Below are positions 24,596 to 33,455 of a stretch of 64,000 bases of DNA, piece after piece. The notes under the pieces are model-generated. The model made no database searches and had not been told where the DNA came from. It saw only the letters and a program-made list of their open reading frames with translations. The stretch covers positions 7,329 to 71,328 of the forward strand of contig JAEZHF010000072.1 in the NCBI GenBank assembly GCA_023416745.1, in the 5' to 3' direction. How positions within the stretch are numbered: position 1 is the first letter of the stretch; each line of letters opens with the position of its first letter. A program made the position numbers and the translations under genes. This DNA is from Bacillota bacterium (GTDB lineage Bacteria > Bacillota > Clostridia > Christensenellales > SZUA-584).

Positions 24596-25375
24596 TTGAA
24601 ACGGATCGGACTGGCTCTGGGCGGCGGCGGTGTCAGGGGTGTCGCCCATATTGCGTATATCAAAGCACTGGAGGAACTGGGTCTAAGGCCGTCCGTCATA
24701 TCCGGCACTTCCAGCGGGGCGATAGTTGGCGCAATGTATGCCGGCGGTTTGCCCCCGGACGGGATCATGGACAGCCTGAAAAGCATTATCAGCCTAAAGA
24801 GCGGCAAAGCCGGCAGCGGCGTCCGGCCGGAGAGAAAGCAAGGCGGTTTGGCGGTAGCTGCTGCTCAGGGCAGGCTTGTGCGTCTGCTCCCCAAAACCCG
24901 ATTCGAAGAGCTGGATATCCCGTTAAAAGTGGTGGCGACTCATTTTCATACGCTCAAAGAGCGCGTGTTCGATTCCGGCGAACTGCTGCCCGCCATCATG
25001 GCCAGCGTCGCGTTGCCCAGCGCCTTTGTGCCGCAAATGGTGGACGGTGAGTATTATGTGGATGGCGGAGCCACCAATATCGTGCCGTTTGACATCATTC
25101 GGAACGAATGTGACATACTGATCGCGATTGATGTGTCTTCGGTCAGGCCGGCAAAGCTCAAACCAACGCTCAAGAATGCGGACCACGCCACTTGGGCAGC
25201 CACTCAGGAAGCCTATATCAATACGAAGCTGAAGCTGTGCAGCGTGGACATTTTTGAGAGGCCAACGTTTGACAGCATATCAACGATGGAGTTCTTTAAA
25301 TTCAAAAAGGTATATGACCAGGCCATGACATATGTGCCCGGTTTTATAGAGAAACTTAAAAGAATGCTGATATAA
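24596..25375 (+). CDS. Patatin-like phospholipase (RssA/YchK-like), catalytic residues intact
   Basis: 259 residues. Oxyanion loop GGGGVRG (about 10-15), nucleophile Ser 39 in GTSSG, and catalytic Asp 156 in DGG: the full Ser-Asp dyad of patatin lipases. Probably hydrolyses membrane lipids or acyl esters in the cytoplasm. TTG start behind GAGGG. A paralogue follows 13 bases later; the two share the repeated IAYIKALE-beginning fold. Confidence 0.9.
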   Translation: MKRIGLALGGGGVRGVAHIAYIKALEELGLRPSVISGTSSGAIVGAMYAGGLPPDGIMDSLKSIISLKSGKAGSGVRPERKQGGLAVAAAQGRLVRLLPKTRFEELDIPLKVVATHFHTLKERVFDSGELLPAIMASVALPSAFVPQMVDGEYYVDGGATNIVPFDIIRNECDILIAIDVSSVRPAKLKPTLKNADHATWAATQEAYINTKLKLCSVDIFERPTFDSISTMEFFKFKKVYDQAMTYVPGFIEKLKRMLI

Positions 25376-25388
25376 AGGGGATATACTT

Positions 25389-26174
25389 ATGGCGAAAAAA
25401 CTTGGAATCGCGTTTGGCGGCAGCGGTGCGCAGGGTATCGCAAACATCGCATACATCAAGGCACTGGAGGTGGCAGAGATCAAGCCGGATATCGTATCCG
25501 GTGCCGGTATCGGGGCTGCGGTGGCGGCGATGTATGCAGCCGGTATGACAAGCCAGAATATGATCGATTTCATGCAGGAGGTCAACTTTCCGGGCGCAAA
25601 GAAACCAATCAACATCAACAAGGTAAAGGACGCCAAATTCGGTATTCTGGACGGCCTCGGGCTGGAAGAATACTACAGGATGATCGTGCCGGTGAAGGTG
25701 TTCGACCGTCTGTATTTCCCGCTCAAAATCGTGGCTGCCGAATACTCAACGGGTGAGCAGCTGGTTTTCAGCGAGGGCGACGTCGGGTCGGCTGTCCGGT
25801 CCGCTGTGGCGATTCCGGGTGTTTTCTCGCCGCATGAAAAGGGTGAGTCAGTCCGGATTGACGGTTCCTGCGTCAACCCCGTACCGTTTGACGTGATTCG
25901 CGACGACTGTGATGTGCTGGCCGTAATTGACCCGCAGATCGACGAATCTCCCGAAGCGTTCGTTCCATACGTGTTCCCCGCTATCATGACGGCGGCAGCG
26001 GCGTCAAAAAAGGCGCTGGTCATTGAAAAGCAGCGCACTTGCACCGTTGATATCTATGAGAAGCTGGTGCTGGAAGAAGTCAACATATTCGATTTCGCAC
26101 TATATACTGACATCATTGCTTCCGCGGAGGAGAGCGCCAACGCATTCGCGCAACGGCTGAAAGAAATGCTGTAA
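25389..26174 (+). CDS. Patatin-like paralogue lacking the catalytic serine
   Basis: 261 residues, clearly homologous to the preceding gene (IAYIKALEVAEIKP, DGSCVNPVPFDVI). Where active members have GxSxG it has GAGIG (38-42), so the nucleophile Ser is Gly 40; the Asp is kept at 158 in DGS rather than DGG. The oxyanion loop GGSGAQG is recognisable. This suggests a pseudoenzyme, perhaps a regulatory or structural partner of its neighbour. Intact frame, good ribosome site (AAAGGGGAT). Confidence 0.88.
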   Translation: MAKKLGIAFGGSGAQGIANIAYIKALEVAEIKPDIVSGAGIGAAVAAMYAAGMTSQNMIDFMQEVNFPGAKKPININKVKDAKFGILDGLGLEEYYRMIVPVKVFDRLYFPLKIVAAEYSTGEQLVFSEGDVGSAVRSAVAIPGVFSPHEKGESVRIDGSCVNPVPFDVIRDDCDVLAVIDPQIDESPEAFVPYVFPAIMTAAAASKKALVIEKQRTCTVDIYEKLVLEEVNIFDFALYTDIIASAEESANAFAQRLKEML

Positions 26175-26204
26175 AACCGATATAGTTCGATAACAGAAAT
26201 GTGA

Positions 26205-26239
26205 AAGGATTGCCCATAATAATGAGGCAATCCTTTTTG
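26205..26239. terminator. Bidirectional terminator
   Basis: AAAGGATTGCC / GGCAATCCTTTTT stem, serving the patatin pair and the convergent DeoR gene. Confidence 0.85.
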
Positions 26240-26259
26240 GTGTTGCAAGACGGTGCTTG

Positions 26260-27018
26260 TCAGATGACCATGACACCGCTCTGAGCGGCAGCGGTTTTCA
26301 GTTCATCAGGTACGCTGTCGTCTGCGACCAGCACGTCGATATCCGTGAGCGAGCCGAATGTATACGGCAGGCTTTTGCCGATCTTGGTCGAATCCATTAG
26401 CATAATGACAGACGAGGCACGCTTCAATACCTCCTGCTTGAGCTCGCACTCAGAATATGTGCCGCTGGTAAAGCCGTTCTGCAGGGAAAAGCCGCTTGCA
26501 GCCATAAACGCCGTATCGATGTTGACACCGGACAAGAAGCTGGTTGCGTTTGCACCGGAGACTGAGATGGTGTTGCGGTTGAGCTGGCCGCCGATCATCA
26601 TCACATTGGGCTTGGATTTTTTGATCAGCTCCAGCGCTATGTTGGGGCCGCTGGTTAGTATAGAGAAGTAGTCGTCGGGGATCTCCTTGGCAAACAGCAT
26701 CAGCGTGGTGCCCGAATCGAGATAAAAGGAACGCCCGCCTTCGATGTACGCCAGCGCCTTTCGGGCGATTAGCGATTTTGCGGCTGTATTTTCCAGTGCA
26801 CGACGAGAATAGACGTCTTCAGCGGTCATGGACAGCATTGACAGGGCAACCGCACCGCCGCGCGTGCGCTTCACGTAGCCGTTTTCCTCGAAATATTTCA
26901 GATCGCGCCGAAGCGTCATGCTGGAACACTCGGGAAAAAGCTCCTCCAGATCCTTGAGGTATACCTCACCTTTGGTGTTCAGCAGTTCCATGATAGCGTC
27001 ACGTCTTTGCGTATTCAC
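26260..27018 (-). CDS. DeoR-family transcriptional regulator
   Basis: About 252 residues. N-terminal winged-helix DeoR HTH (RRDAIMELLNTKGEVYLKDL to RRDLKYFEENGYVKR), then the sugar-phosphate-sensing domain with LDSGTTL and TSGPNIALEL. Such regulators repress sugar-catabolic operons, but no sugar genes lie next to it. I place the start at the GTG at 27018, preceded by GGAGAG; a TTG at 27030 would add four residues but lacks a well-spaced site. Confidence 0.92.
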   Translation of the reverse strand: MNTQRRDAIMELLNTKGEVYLKDLEELFPECSSMTLRRDLKYFEENGYVKRTRGGAVALSMLSMTAEDVYSRRALENTAAKSLIARKALAYIEGGRSFYLDSGTTLMLFAKEIPDDYFSILTSGPNIALELIKKSKPNVMMIGGQLNRNTISVSGANATSFLSGVNIDTAFMAASGFSLQNGFTSGTYSECELKQEVLKRASSVIMLMDSTKIGKSLPYTFGSLTDIDVLVADDSVPDELKTAAAQSGVMVI

Positions 27019-27182
27019 AGCACTCTCCAAGCCTTATTATTACAGCCAATATACCACCTTCAATGACAAGCCACAAGAGACAACGGAAAAATATTCACAC
27101 AAATTGTCCGTTTTGAGCAGAGATATAACATAATTCTTATAAATGAAGCTTGAATTAAGCGATGGATAAGAGAAAAATCCAC

Positions 27183-27211
27183 GTGAAGCATTATATCATC
27201 CATGGTATAAT
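27183..27211 (+). promoter_or_regulatory. tadA promoter, probably giving a leaderless mRNA
   Basis: GTGAAG, 17 bases, TATAAT with TGG extension. The ATG at 27218 is only 6 bases after the -10, so transcription should begin at or next to the start codon. Confidence 0.55.
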
Positions 27212-27217
27212 ATCCGC

Positions 27218-27682
27218 ATGGAAACGCATGAGTATTACATGACCGTCGCGCTCAAAATGGCTGAAAAGGCAGCAAGAAAGGACGAGGTGCCCGTGGGTGC
27301 CGTCATCGTCCGAAACGGTGCTGTGATCGCCAAGGCGCATAATCTTCGTGAAACGCAGCGCAACCCGCTGGCTCATGCCGAACTGATTGCCATCAGGAAG
27401 GCGTCGCGCATACTTCGCAGCTGGCGGCTCACGGGATGTACGCTCTATGTCACACTGGAACCCTGTCCGATGTGTGCCGGGGCCATTGTAAATGCCCGTA
27501 TCGACGAGGTGGTATTCGGCGCGTATGACCCGAAAGCGGGGGCTTGCGGAACGTTGTATAACCTGACAGAGGGCTGCCTGAATCATAAGCCGAGAGTCAC
27601 AGGCGGTGTGATGGAAGCAGAAACGGCATCCGTTTTGAAGGACTACTTCAAAAAAAAGAGGTCTGTCGATAAGGGCAGATGA
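27218..27682 (+). CDS. tadA: tRNA adenosine(34) deaminase TadA
   Basis: 154-residue zinc deaminase converting A34 to inosine in tRNA-Arg anticodons. Zinc and catalytic motifs HAE (about 53-55) and PCPMCAG (about 85-91) are intact. The ATG at 27218 has no ribosome site and lies 6 bases after a TATAAT, suggesting leaderless translation; an internal ATG at 27239 also has none. Divergent from the DeoR gene. Confidence 0.96.
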   Translation: METHEYYMTVALKMAEKAARKDEVPVGAVIVRNGAVIAKAHNLRETQRNPLAHAELIAIRKASRILRSWRLTGCTLYVTLEPCPMCAGAIVNARIDEVVFGAYDPKAGACGTLYNLTEGCLNHKPRVTGGVMEAETASVLKDYFKKKRSVDKGR

Positions 27683-27801
27683 CGCGCTGATCAATTGTAC
27701 AATTTTCGACAAAAACAGACGCTTGCCGTGCCGGCGTTATCTGTTTCAATTGTGCCAAATCTGTTTATTTTATATAGGAATATGGCGTCTGGAGGAAGGC
27801 T

Positions 27802-29250
27802 TTGGTACACATCCTGAACGATATCGTTTATGAGAGTCCGAAAGAAATACCGCTTCAAAACGGAGCATACTGCGAACAGCTTGGCATGTTTGATGCGCTT
27901 GGTTTATCGCCCGGCGAATCGGAGCTGTTTATTTGGGAGGCCGACTTCGACGATAATTCAATACGGATCTATGATAACGAGCAGCGAATGACGACATCCT
28001 TTCCAATCAACAAACTGGAAATGCGCATATCGACTGACAGTATCCAAAAGCTCCGCGCGAAAATCGACACCTTTATTGAGGGCACAAGGCATGTACTGGA
28101 TGAAGCAATCGAGATCAATATCAACGGTGTATGGAATACGTACCATGTGAAAGGCTTGCTGGACCGGATAAACGGAAAGCGGTTTGCGGCCGGCGTCGCA
28201 ATCGATATTGCCATCGTCAGCCGGCATCATCATCGGCTGGCGTATCTGGAAACACATGACCCCTTGACTGGACTTAAGAACTTCAGCAGCTTCGAGGCGC
28301 ATTTTGAAAACTTGGCGCGCTTTGGCATGTATCCGCTTTCTCTGGTTATTTTCAGAATTGAAAATTTGAGTGACGCTTGCGGCACGATGGGGTATCAGGC
28401 GGGGAACACGCTTATCTGCAACGTCGCGGACGTGATAGAGGACTGCTTCTTTGACGCGGATGTGATCGGGCGTACGGGCGGCGGCGAGTATTGCTGCGCT
28501 TTTTCCGGCAAAAACCAGCTGGAAATTGAGACGCGCATTGACGAGGCCATAATGAAGCTGCACAGCACGTACCTGAACCTGATAAAGACGGAGATCAGCT
28601 GCGGTTACGCGATTGCAGAATGCGAGATGGACTTCAGCCGGCTATACCACGAAGCATACCAGAAGCTCATCAAAAGAAGGAACATTCACAAGTATCTTGC
28701 CAGCGCGTCGGTGGTGGACAACATCAATACCATCATCAGCAAAAAGACGGGCTGGGGCAAACGCGTCGTGCGGCTTCAAAGCTTGTCCGTTCAGATCGGC
28801 AAGGCACTGTTCTGCAGGGAGGAAACGTTGTCCGACATTAAGCTGCTGGCCAAGATCGCGGATATCGGGTTGATCGGTATTGGCGATGCGCTGTTGGCTA
28901 ACCGGCTCAGTTTGAACGAAGACGATAGTCTGGTATACGACTGCCATTACGAAGTGGGGCGCGATATTATTCTCGGTATCGATTCTCTGGCTCAGATGGA
29001 GAATCTATATGCCGATCTTTATAAACGCTACGACGAATGGCAGGACGCGATCGCTGTTCCCAGCCGGATCGTCGCCGTCGTCAGGGGATTTGACGATTTA
29101 ATGCTGCAATGCAACCGGTTGACTTACAAAGAGATGTGCCAAAAAATGGGCGAGAAGAAGGGGAATCTGTACTGCCCGGAGATGGTGGACGTGTTGCTGG
29201 AAGTGGCACGCAAATATCATACATGGCCGGTGCAAAGCCGGAAACACTAG
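27802..29250 (+). CDS. Degenerate GGDEF plus degenerate HD-GYP-like protein
   Basis: 482 residues. A PAS-like N-terminal part (about 40-140) leads to a GGDEF domain starting DPLTGL (153-158). Its signature is TGGGEYCC (225-232) instead of GGDEF, so diguanylate cyclase activity is doubtful. The C-terminal half resembles HD-GYP: KIADIGLIGIGDALL (351-365) has AD where HD is required, and the HHE...GYP loop is absent (YKRYDEWQDA). Likely a c-di-GMP effector or receptor rather than an enzyme. TTG start behind GGAGG. Confidence 0.82.
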   Translation: MVHILNDIVYESPKEIPLQNGAYCEQLGMFDALGLSPGESELFIWEADFDDNSIRIYDNEQRMTTSFPINKLEMRISTDSIQKLRAKIDTFIEGTRHVLDEAIEININGVWNTYHVKGLLDRINGKRFAAGVAIDIAIVSRHHHRLAYLETHDPLTGLKNFSSFEAHFENLARFGMYPLSLVIFRIENLSDACGTMGYQAGNTLICNVADVIEDCFFDADVIGRTGGGEYCCAFSGKNQLEIETRIDEAIMKLHSTYLNLIKTEISCGYAIAECEMDFSRLYHEAYQKLIKRRNIHKYLASASVVDNINTIISKKTGWGKRVVRLQSLSVQIGKALFCREETLSDIKLLAKIADIGLIGIGDALLANRLSLNEDDSLVYDCHYEVGRDIILGIDSLAQMENLYADLYKRYDEWQDAIAVPSRIVAVVRGFDDLMLQCNRLTYKEMCQKMGEKKGNLYCPEMVDVLLEVARKYHTWPVQSRKH

Positions 29251-29401
29251 AGCAAGGCATTGTCGCATCGCACTTTAAGGCGGTGCTTTTTTGTTGTCGG
29301 ACAGCCGAAGCTTCTCGGGGCGGTCCGTTTCGGGTATAATCAAGGCGAGCGGCGGCCCGGTTATCCGGTATCCGCTTTATAAGATGACAGGGAGGATTCA
29401 T

Positions 29402-30427
29402 ATGAAAGCAGCCGTTGTTGCGGAGCCGGGGAAGCTCGAGATATGGGATGTAGATAAACCGGTGCCGGGGGAATACGACGCGCTGGTGGAGATACTCTTC
29501 GGCGCAACCTGCAACGCCACTGATAAGAACTTCATCTGCGGACGGCATTTGCGTCCGGTGCAATATCCGATGCTGCTGGGCCACGAGAGCGTGGGCCGCG
29601 TGGTGGAGCTGGGGCGCAAGGTAAAGAACTTCGCCGTGGGTGATTTGGTGACGGATGTTGGCTGCCCAGCCACGCCGGACGGGCGCATATCATCACGCGC
29701 GGGCGGTTTTGCGGAATATGGTATCGTCAAAGACGTATGCGAGATGAAAAGGGCCGGTATCCTGCGTGCGGAGTGGGACAAGCACCGTGCTAACCGTGTG
29801 ATACCTTCGTGGTTTTCTCCCGCGGCGGCCACGCTGATTACGCCATATCGGGAAACGCTGTCATATTCACGGCGTATCGGCGTAAAAGCAGGTTCGCGCG
29901 TGCTGGTGCTGGGCTCCGGTTGCGCCGGGCTGTGCTTCGCTGCGCACGCCGTCAATGAGGGGGCGGCACTGGTGGCGATGATCGGCACGCCCGCGCGCGA
30001 AACCATTGCAAAAAAGCTGGGAGTGCACGCTTACTGCAGTTATAGGCAGGAAGACGTTTACAAGGTATTGGAAGAGGCCTGCGGCCTGTTTGACGTCATC
30101 ATCGACGCGGTGGGCACAAAGGGCTCGCTGTCGTCTGCGTTGTCTATATTGAAGGCGTACGGCGTCTGCGGTGTGTATGGCTGGTATGACTGGGATGCCA
30201 ATTCCATCAACCCGTTTGCTGCCCGAGACAGCTTTGTATTCTACTCAGGTGGTTACGATCAGGCGGAAACGCATGACGACGTGATCACGTATATGAAGAG
30301 CGGCGACCTCAACCCGGAAGATATACTTGCGCTCGATCACATCTATGAGCTGGATGATATCTTGCAGGCGTATGAGGATGCCTGGGACAGAAAGGTAATA
30401 AAAAGCGTAATCCGAATACGCGGATAA
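29402..30427 (+). CDS. Medium-chain zinc-type dehydrogenase
   Basis: 341-residue MDR-superfamily oxidoreductase. The GHESVG motif (about 60-65) carries the catalytic zinc His-Glu, with a Cys in the preceding GATCNATDKNF; the Rossmann motif GSGCAG lies near 172. The usual four-Cys structural zinc loop is missing. Probable polyol, alcohol or threonine-type dehydrogenase; substrate uncertain. ATG fixed by AGGGAGGATT. A terminator separates it from the convergent TIM-barrel gene. Confidence 0.88.
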   Translation: MKAAVVAEPGKLEIWDVDKPVPGEYDALVEILFGATCNATDKNFICGRHLRPVQYPMLLGHESVGRVVELGRKVKNFAVGDLVTDVGCPATPDGRISSRAGGFAEYGIVKDVCEMKRAGILRAEWDKHRANRVIPSWFSPAAATLITPYRETLSYSRRIGVKAGSRVLVLGSGCAGLCFAAHAVNEGAALVAMIGTPARETIAKKLGVHAYCSYRQEDVYKVLEEACGLFDVIIDAVGTKGSLSSALSILKAYGVCGVYGWYDWDANSINPFAARDSFVFYSGGYDQAETHDDVITYMKSGDLNPEDILALDHIYELDDILQAYEDAWDRKVIKSVIRIRG

Positions 30428-30456
30428 CAAGCACAACGGTGTAAACAGAACATAAA

Positions 30457-30480
30457 GCGCCCCGCTTCAAAACGGGGCGT
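30457..30480. terminator. Terminator between convergent genes
   Basis: CGCCCCG / CGGGGCG stem with an 8-base loop; T-rich on the minus-strand side (CTTTATG). Confidence 0.65.
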
Positions 30481-30514
30481 TGGCTTCACTATGTTTTTAA
30501 TCGAGAAATAATAC

Positions 30515-31330
30515 CTATATTGATGAGAAGACACTTTGAATTTGCGCAAAGCAATTTTGGAGCTGCGCTTCGCTGTTGTAATTGTGACTGTAGACCTCCA
30601 GCATCATGCCGCCGTCATAGCCCGCTTCATCCAGCGTTCGCTTAAGCAGATTAAAATCCAGTTCGCCCTCAAACGGCAGCCGGGGGATGATGCCATGCTC
30701 TTGGGATCGCTCAAAGTCGCAGATATGGACATTGGCAAGCCGCCCTTTGGTGGCGGCGATATATTCGGACGGATCGTGACCGGCCTGAGCGGCCTGCTTG
30801 ACGTCCAGCGTGAACCAGAGGTTGTCGGTATTGAGCAGCGGCAGCAACTTCGCCGGGAAATCTGGTTCAGCGTACCAGCACCAGTGTACATTTTCCCATG
30901 CCAGTTTAATGCCGTAGCCCTTTGCCGTTTCGGCCAGAGGGTCAGCGTACTCGGCGGTGTATTCGTAATTCACCGAGAATTTACGGGCCTTCTTGACGTT
31001 GGAAGGGCCGTGGAATACGTAGACGCCCGAGCCCAGTTCTGCACCGGCCTCCAGCACCCGTTCATATATGCCCAGACTGTCCGAACGGGCGCGCGTGTTC
31101 GGAGAGAAGAGCTGCGGCTCGAACTGCAGCGACAGTGCGTGTATGGAATAAACACTCATCCCACTGTCAACAATACGCTTCTTCAGCTCCTTCACAAAGT
31201 CCATTTTGTATTCCGAAAGACAACAGAAGAACACCTCAATACGCCGCACGTTCATTAGGGCCATCCTGTCTATCGTCTGTTCCGTAAGGATATGGGGAAA
31301 GAAACAAGCGGTGGACATTCCAAAAATCAT
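30515..31330 (-). CDS. Sugar phosphate isomerase/epimerase-like TIM barrel
   Basis: 271 residues of the AP-endonuclease-2/xylose-isomerase-like TIM-barrel family. Metal-site residues can be seen in FHGPSN (about 100), KLAWENVHW (about 148-156), TLDVKQA (about 185) and ANVHICDFE (about 212). Members epimerise or isomerise sugars and inositol derivatives. ATG at 31330 is preceded by GGAGG; the frame extends further upstream but without a ribosome site. The CoA-disulfide-reductase gene is divergent. Confidence 0.85.
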   Translation of the reverse strand: MIFGMSTACFFPHILTEQTIDRMALMNVRRIEVFFCCLSEYKMDFVKELKKRIVDSGMSVYSIHALSLQFEPQLFSPNTRARSDSLGIYERVLEAGAELGSGVYVFHGPSNVKKARKFSVNYEYTAEYADPLAETAKGYGIKLAWENVHWCWYAEPDFPAKLLPLLNTDNLWFTLDVKQAAQAGHDPSEYIAATKGRLANVHICDFERSQEHGIIPRLPFEGELDFNLLKRTLDEAGYDGGMMLEVYSHNYNSEAQLQNCFAQIQSVFSSI

Positions 31331-31371
31331 AATTATGCCTCCGTCAGTCATTATACCAGAAAAACGGTGTC

Positions 31372-31383
31372 TTATCATGATAA
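31372..31383. other. 12-bp perfect palindrome TTATCATGATAA
   Basis: Lies in the divergent gap between the isomerase and the CoADR-like genes; possible operator. Confidence 0.4.
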
Positions 31384-31420
31384 CATCCAAATTTAGTGGA
31401 AGAATATAGAGGGAATATAA

Positions 31421-31448
31421 TTGGATAGTCGAATATCTATATATCCAA
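31421..31448. promoter_or_regulatory. Inverted repeat, putative ArsR operator
   Basis: TTGGATA and TATCCAA 14 bases apart, just before the CoADR-like gene; a third half-site ATCCAAAT lies at 31385. An ArsR regulator is encoded in the same operon. Confidence 0.45.
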
Positions 31449-31466
31449 ATTATTGAGGTGGTTGAC

Positions 31467-33116
31467 ATGAAGAAACGGTATGCCGTAATCGGCGGGATCG
31501 CGGGGGGCGTGAGCGCCGCAATGCGGCTAAGACGGCTGGATGGACATGCACAAATCACCATATTCGAAAGAGGACCCCAGCTTTCATTTGCGTGCTGCGG
31601 CCTGCCTTATTATATCGGCGGCATTGTCGACAAAGACGATCTGTCCTGCCTCACGCCGGAGGACATCCGGCAGGACTATGATATCGACGTGAAGCTTTGG
31701 CACGACGTTGTGGGTATTAACCGCCATAACAATACGATAAAGGCGCGGGATCTAAAAACCGGTCAGGTATCCAGCCACGCCTACGATAAGCTGGTTATCG
31801 CCACGGGGTCCGTGGTCAGCAAACCGCCGCTGTTTGACAAACAAATCCCCGGGGTTTTTGCACTGAAAGGCCAGGAGGATATGCTGGCGATGTCCGGCTT
31901 CATCGAGAAGAGCCACGCGCGGCGGGCTGCGGTGATCGGCGGCGGCGCGATCGGGCTGCAGACCGCTGAGAATCTGTCAAGGCGGGGAATCAAAACCTGC
32001 GTGATCGAGCGGGAAGACCACGCGCTGCCGTTTCTTGATGGTGATATGGCCCGGTTTGCCACGGTGGAGCTGGAGAACAACGGCATTGCACTGGTGAAAG
32101 GGACGTCTGTCGGTGAACTGGTGGACACCGATGAAGGAATACGGCTGGAACTGTTGGACGGTCGCTCAGTCTGTGTCGATATAATCGCGGTGTGCACCGG
32201 CATGAAACCGGATGTATCGCTTGCCAGAGAGGCGGACTTGGGTATCGGTATCACCGGCGGCATCATCGTGGATGAGAAGCTTCAAACAACGGATAAGGAT
32301 ATCTATGCGGTGGGCGATGCGGTGGAGGTGGAGTGCGCATTCGGCGGCAAGGCGCTGCTGCCGATGGCGGCCCCGGCTGTTAAGCAGGGGCGCGTGGCGG
32401 CGGACAATATATGCGGTATAAGTTCGCGCTACCGGCATACGGTGAGCGTAAAAATCATCAAGCTTTTTGAAATGCAGCTGGCTGGCGCGGGGCTGACGGA
32501 ATCGCAGCTGGCGCAGCGCGGCATCCGTTATGAAAAAATCTATACGTGCTCTCAAACGCATGAGCGCTTCATCTCAGGGGCGGAAACGCTGAGCGTCAAG
32601 CTGCTGTTCGACCGCAAAAACGGCCGCGTGTTCGGCGTGCAAATCACCGGGAAGAACGGCGCGGACAAGAGGCTGGATGTGATCGCCGCCGCGATGCAGG
32701 CCGGGCTTACGGTGGACAGACTGGCCGAGCTGGAGCTGGCTTACGCGCCCATGATCGGCACCGCAAAGGACGCTGTGAACATAGCGGGTGCCGTGGCAGC
32801 GGATGTGATGGCCGGGCTTTCGGATCTTGCACATTGGCATGACGTAGGCGCCAAGACCGCCGTCTTGATACTGGATGTGCGTACGGATAAAGAGCGCTTT
32901 GGCGGCTGGGTCAACGATTCGGTGCATATCCCGCTGGCGCAGCTGCGGGACCGGCTGGATGAATTGCCTGTCGGCAGAGAAATAATGGTATACAGCCAAT
33001 ACGGGCGGCGCGGTTATCTGGCAGAACGGCTGCTCAAGCAGCGCGGCTACATTGTGAGGAATCTGTCCGGCGGTTACGGCCTGTACAGCCTGTTTAAGGC
33101 CTCAAGGCAAGGATAA
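31467..33116 (+). CDS. CoA-disulfide reductase-like flavoenzyme with rhodanese domain
   Basis: 549-residue FAD/NAD(P)H oxidoreductase of the CoADR-RHD group. FAD motif GGIAGG (9-14), redox Cys 44 in SFACCGLPYY, NAD motif GGGAIG, a dimerisation domain, and a C-terminal rhodanese domain (about 455-549). The enzyme class reduces CoA disulfides, persulfides or polysulfide. In the rhodanese loop the catalytic Cys (YCQ in relatives) is Ser 510 (YSQYGRRG), so sulfur transfer by that domain is probably lost. ATG at 31467 follows GAGGTGG. ArsR and LOR/SDH genes follow. Confidence 0.92.
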   Translation: MKKRYAVIGGIAGGVSAAMRLRRLDGHAQITIFERGPQLSFACCGLPYYIGGIVDKDDLSCLTPEDIRQDYDIDVKLWHDVVGINRHNNTIKARDLKTGQVSSHAYDKLVIATGSVVSKPPLFDKQIPGVFALKGQEDMLAMSGFIEKSHARRAAVIGGGAIGLQTAENLSRRGIKTCVIEREDHALPFLDGDMARFATVELENNGIALVKGTSVGELVDTDEGIRLELLDGRSVCVDIIAVCTGMKPDVSLAREADLGIGITGGIIVDEKLQTTDKDIYAVGDAVEVECAFGGKALLPMAAPAVKQGRVAADNICGISSRYRHTVSVKIIKLFEMQLAGAGLTESQLAQRGIRYEKIYTCSQTHERFISGAETLSVKLLFDRKNGRVFGVQITGKNGADKRLDVIAAAMQAGLTVDRLAELELAYAPMIGTAKDAVNIAGAVAADVMAGLSDLAHWHDVGAKTAVLILDVRTDKERFGGWVNDSVHIPLAQLRDRLDELPVGREIMVYSQYGRRGYLAERLLKQRGYIVRNLSGGYGLYSLFKASRQG

Positions 33117-33162
33117 CAAATCATTTGAATTTTTTAACGGGGTCGGCAAGGAACGAGCGAAT

Positions 33163-33432
33163 ATGGATATGTCGGTTTATGAATCTTTCGCGGCAAAGCT
33201 CAAGGTACTGGGGCATCCGGTGAGGCTGTGCATCGTCAACGGGCTCAGCAAAAAGAGCTGCCATGTCAAACAGATATGCCAAACCCTGGGCATCCCTCAA
33301 CCGGTGATATCGCTGCACCTGTCGAAGCTCAAGGCGGCAGGCATCGTTGCCAGCGAGCGGCAGGGCAGCCATATGTGTTACCGTGTGGAAGACAGGATAA
33401 CGCAGCACCTGCTGGAACTGCTGCCGAAATAA
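33163..33432 (+). CDS. ArsR/SmtB-family regulator
   Basis: 89-residue winged-helix regulator. The recognition helix region is QPVISLHLSKLKAAG. Cys at 23, 33, 39 and 72; a Cys pair could sense metals or persulfides, the latter fitting the upstream CoADR-like gene, as in BigR/SqrR. No classical ELCVCDL metal motif. Located 46 bases after the flavoenzyme gene and 23 bases before the LOR/SDH gene; probably represses this operon via the repeat at 31421. Confidence 0.9.
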   Translation: MDMSVYESFAAKLKVLGHPVRLCIVNGLSKKSCHVKQICQTLGIPQPVISLHLSKLKAAGIVASERQGSHMCYRVEDRITQHLLELLPK

Positions 33433-33455
33433 AACCTTCAAAGTGAGGGGCGGTT

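Noticed and set aside
29250..29300. GCAC/GTGC hairpin before TTTTTT after the GGDEF gene
   Set aside because: Stem of only four bases; too weak to call a terminator.
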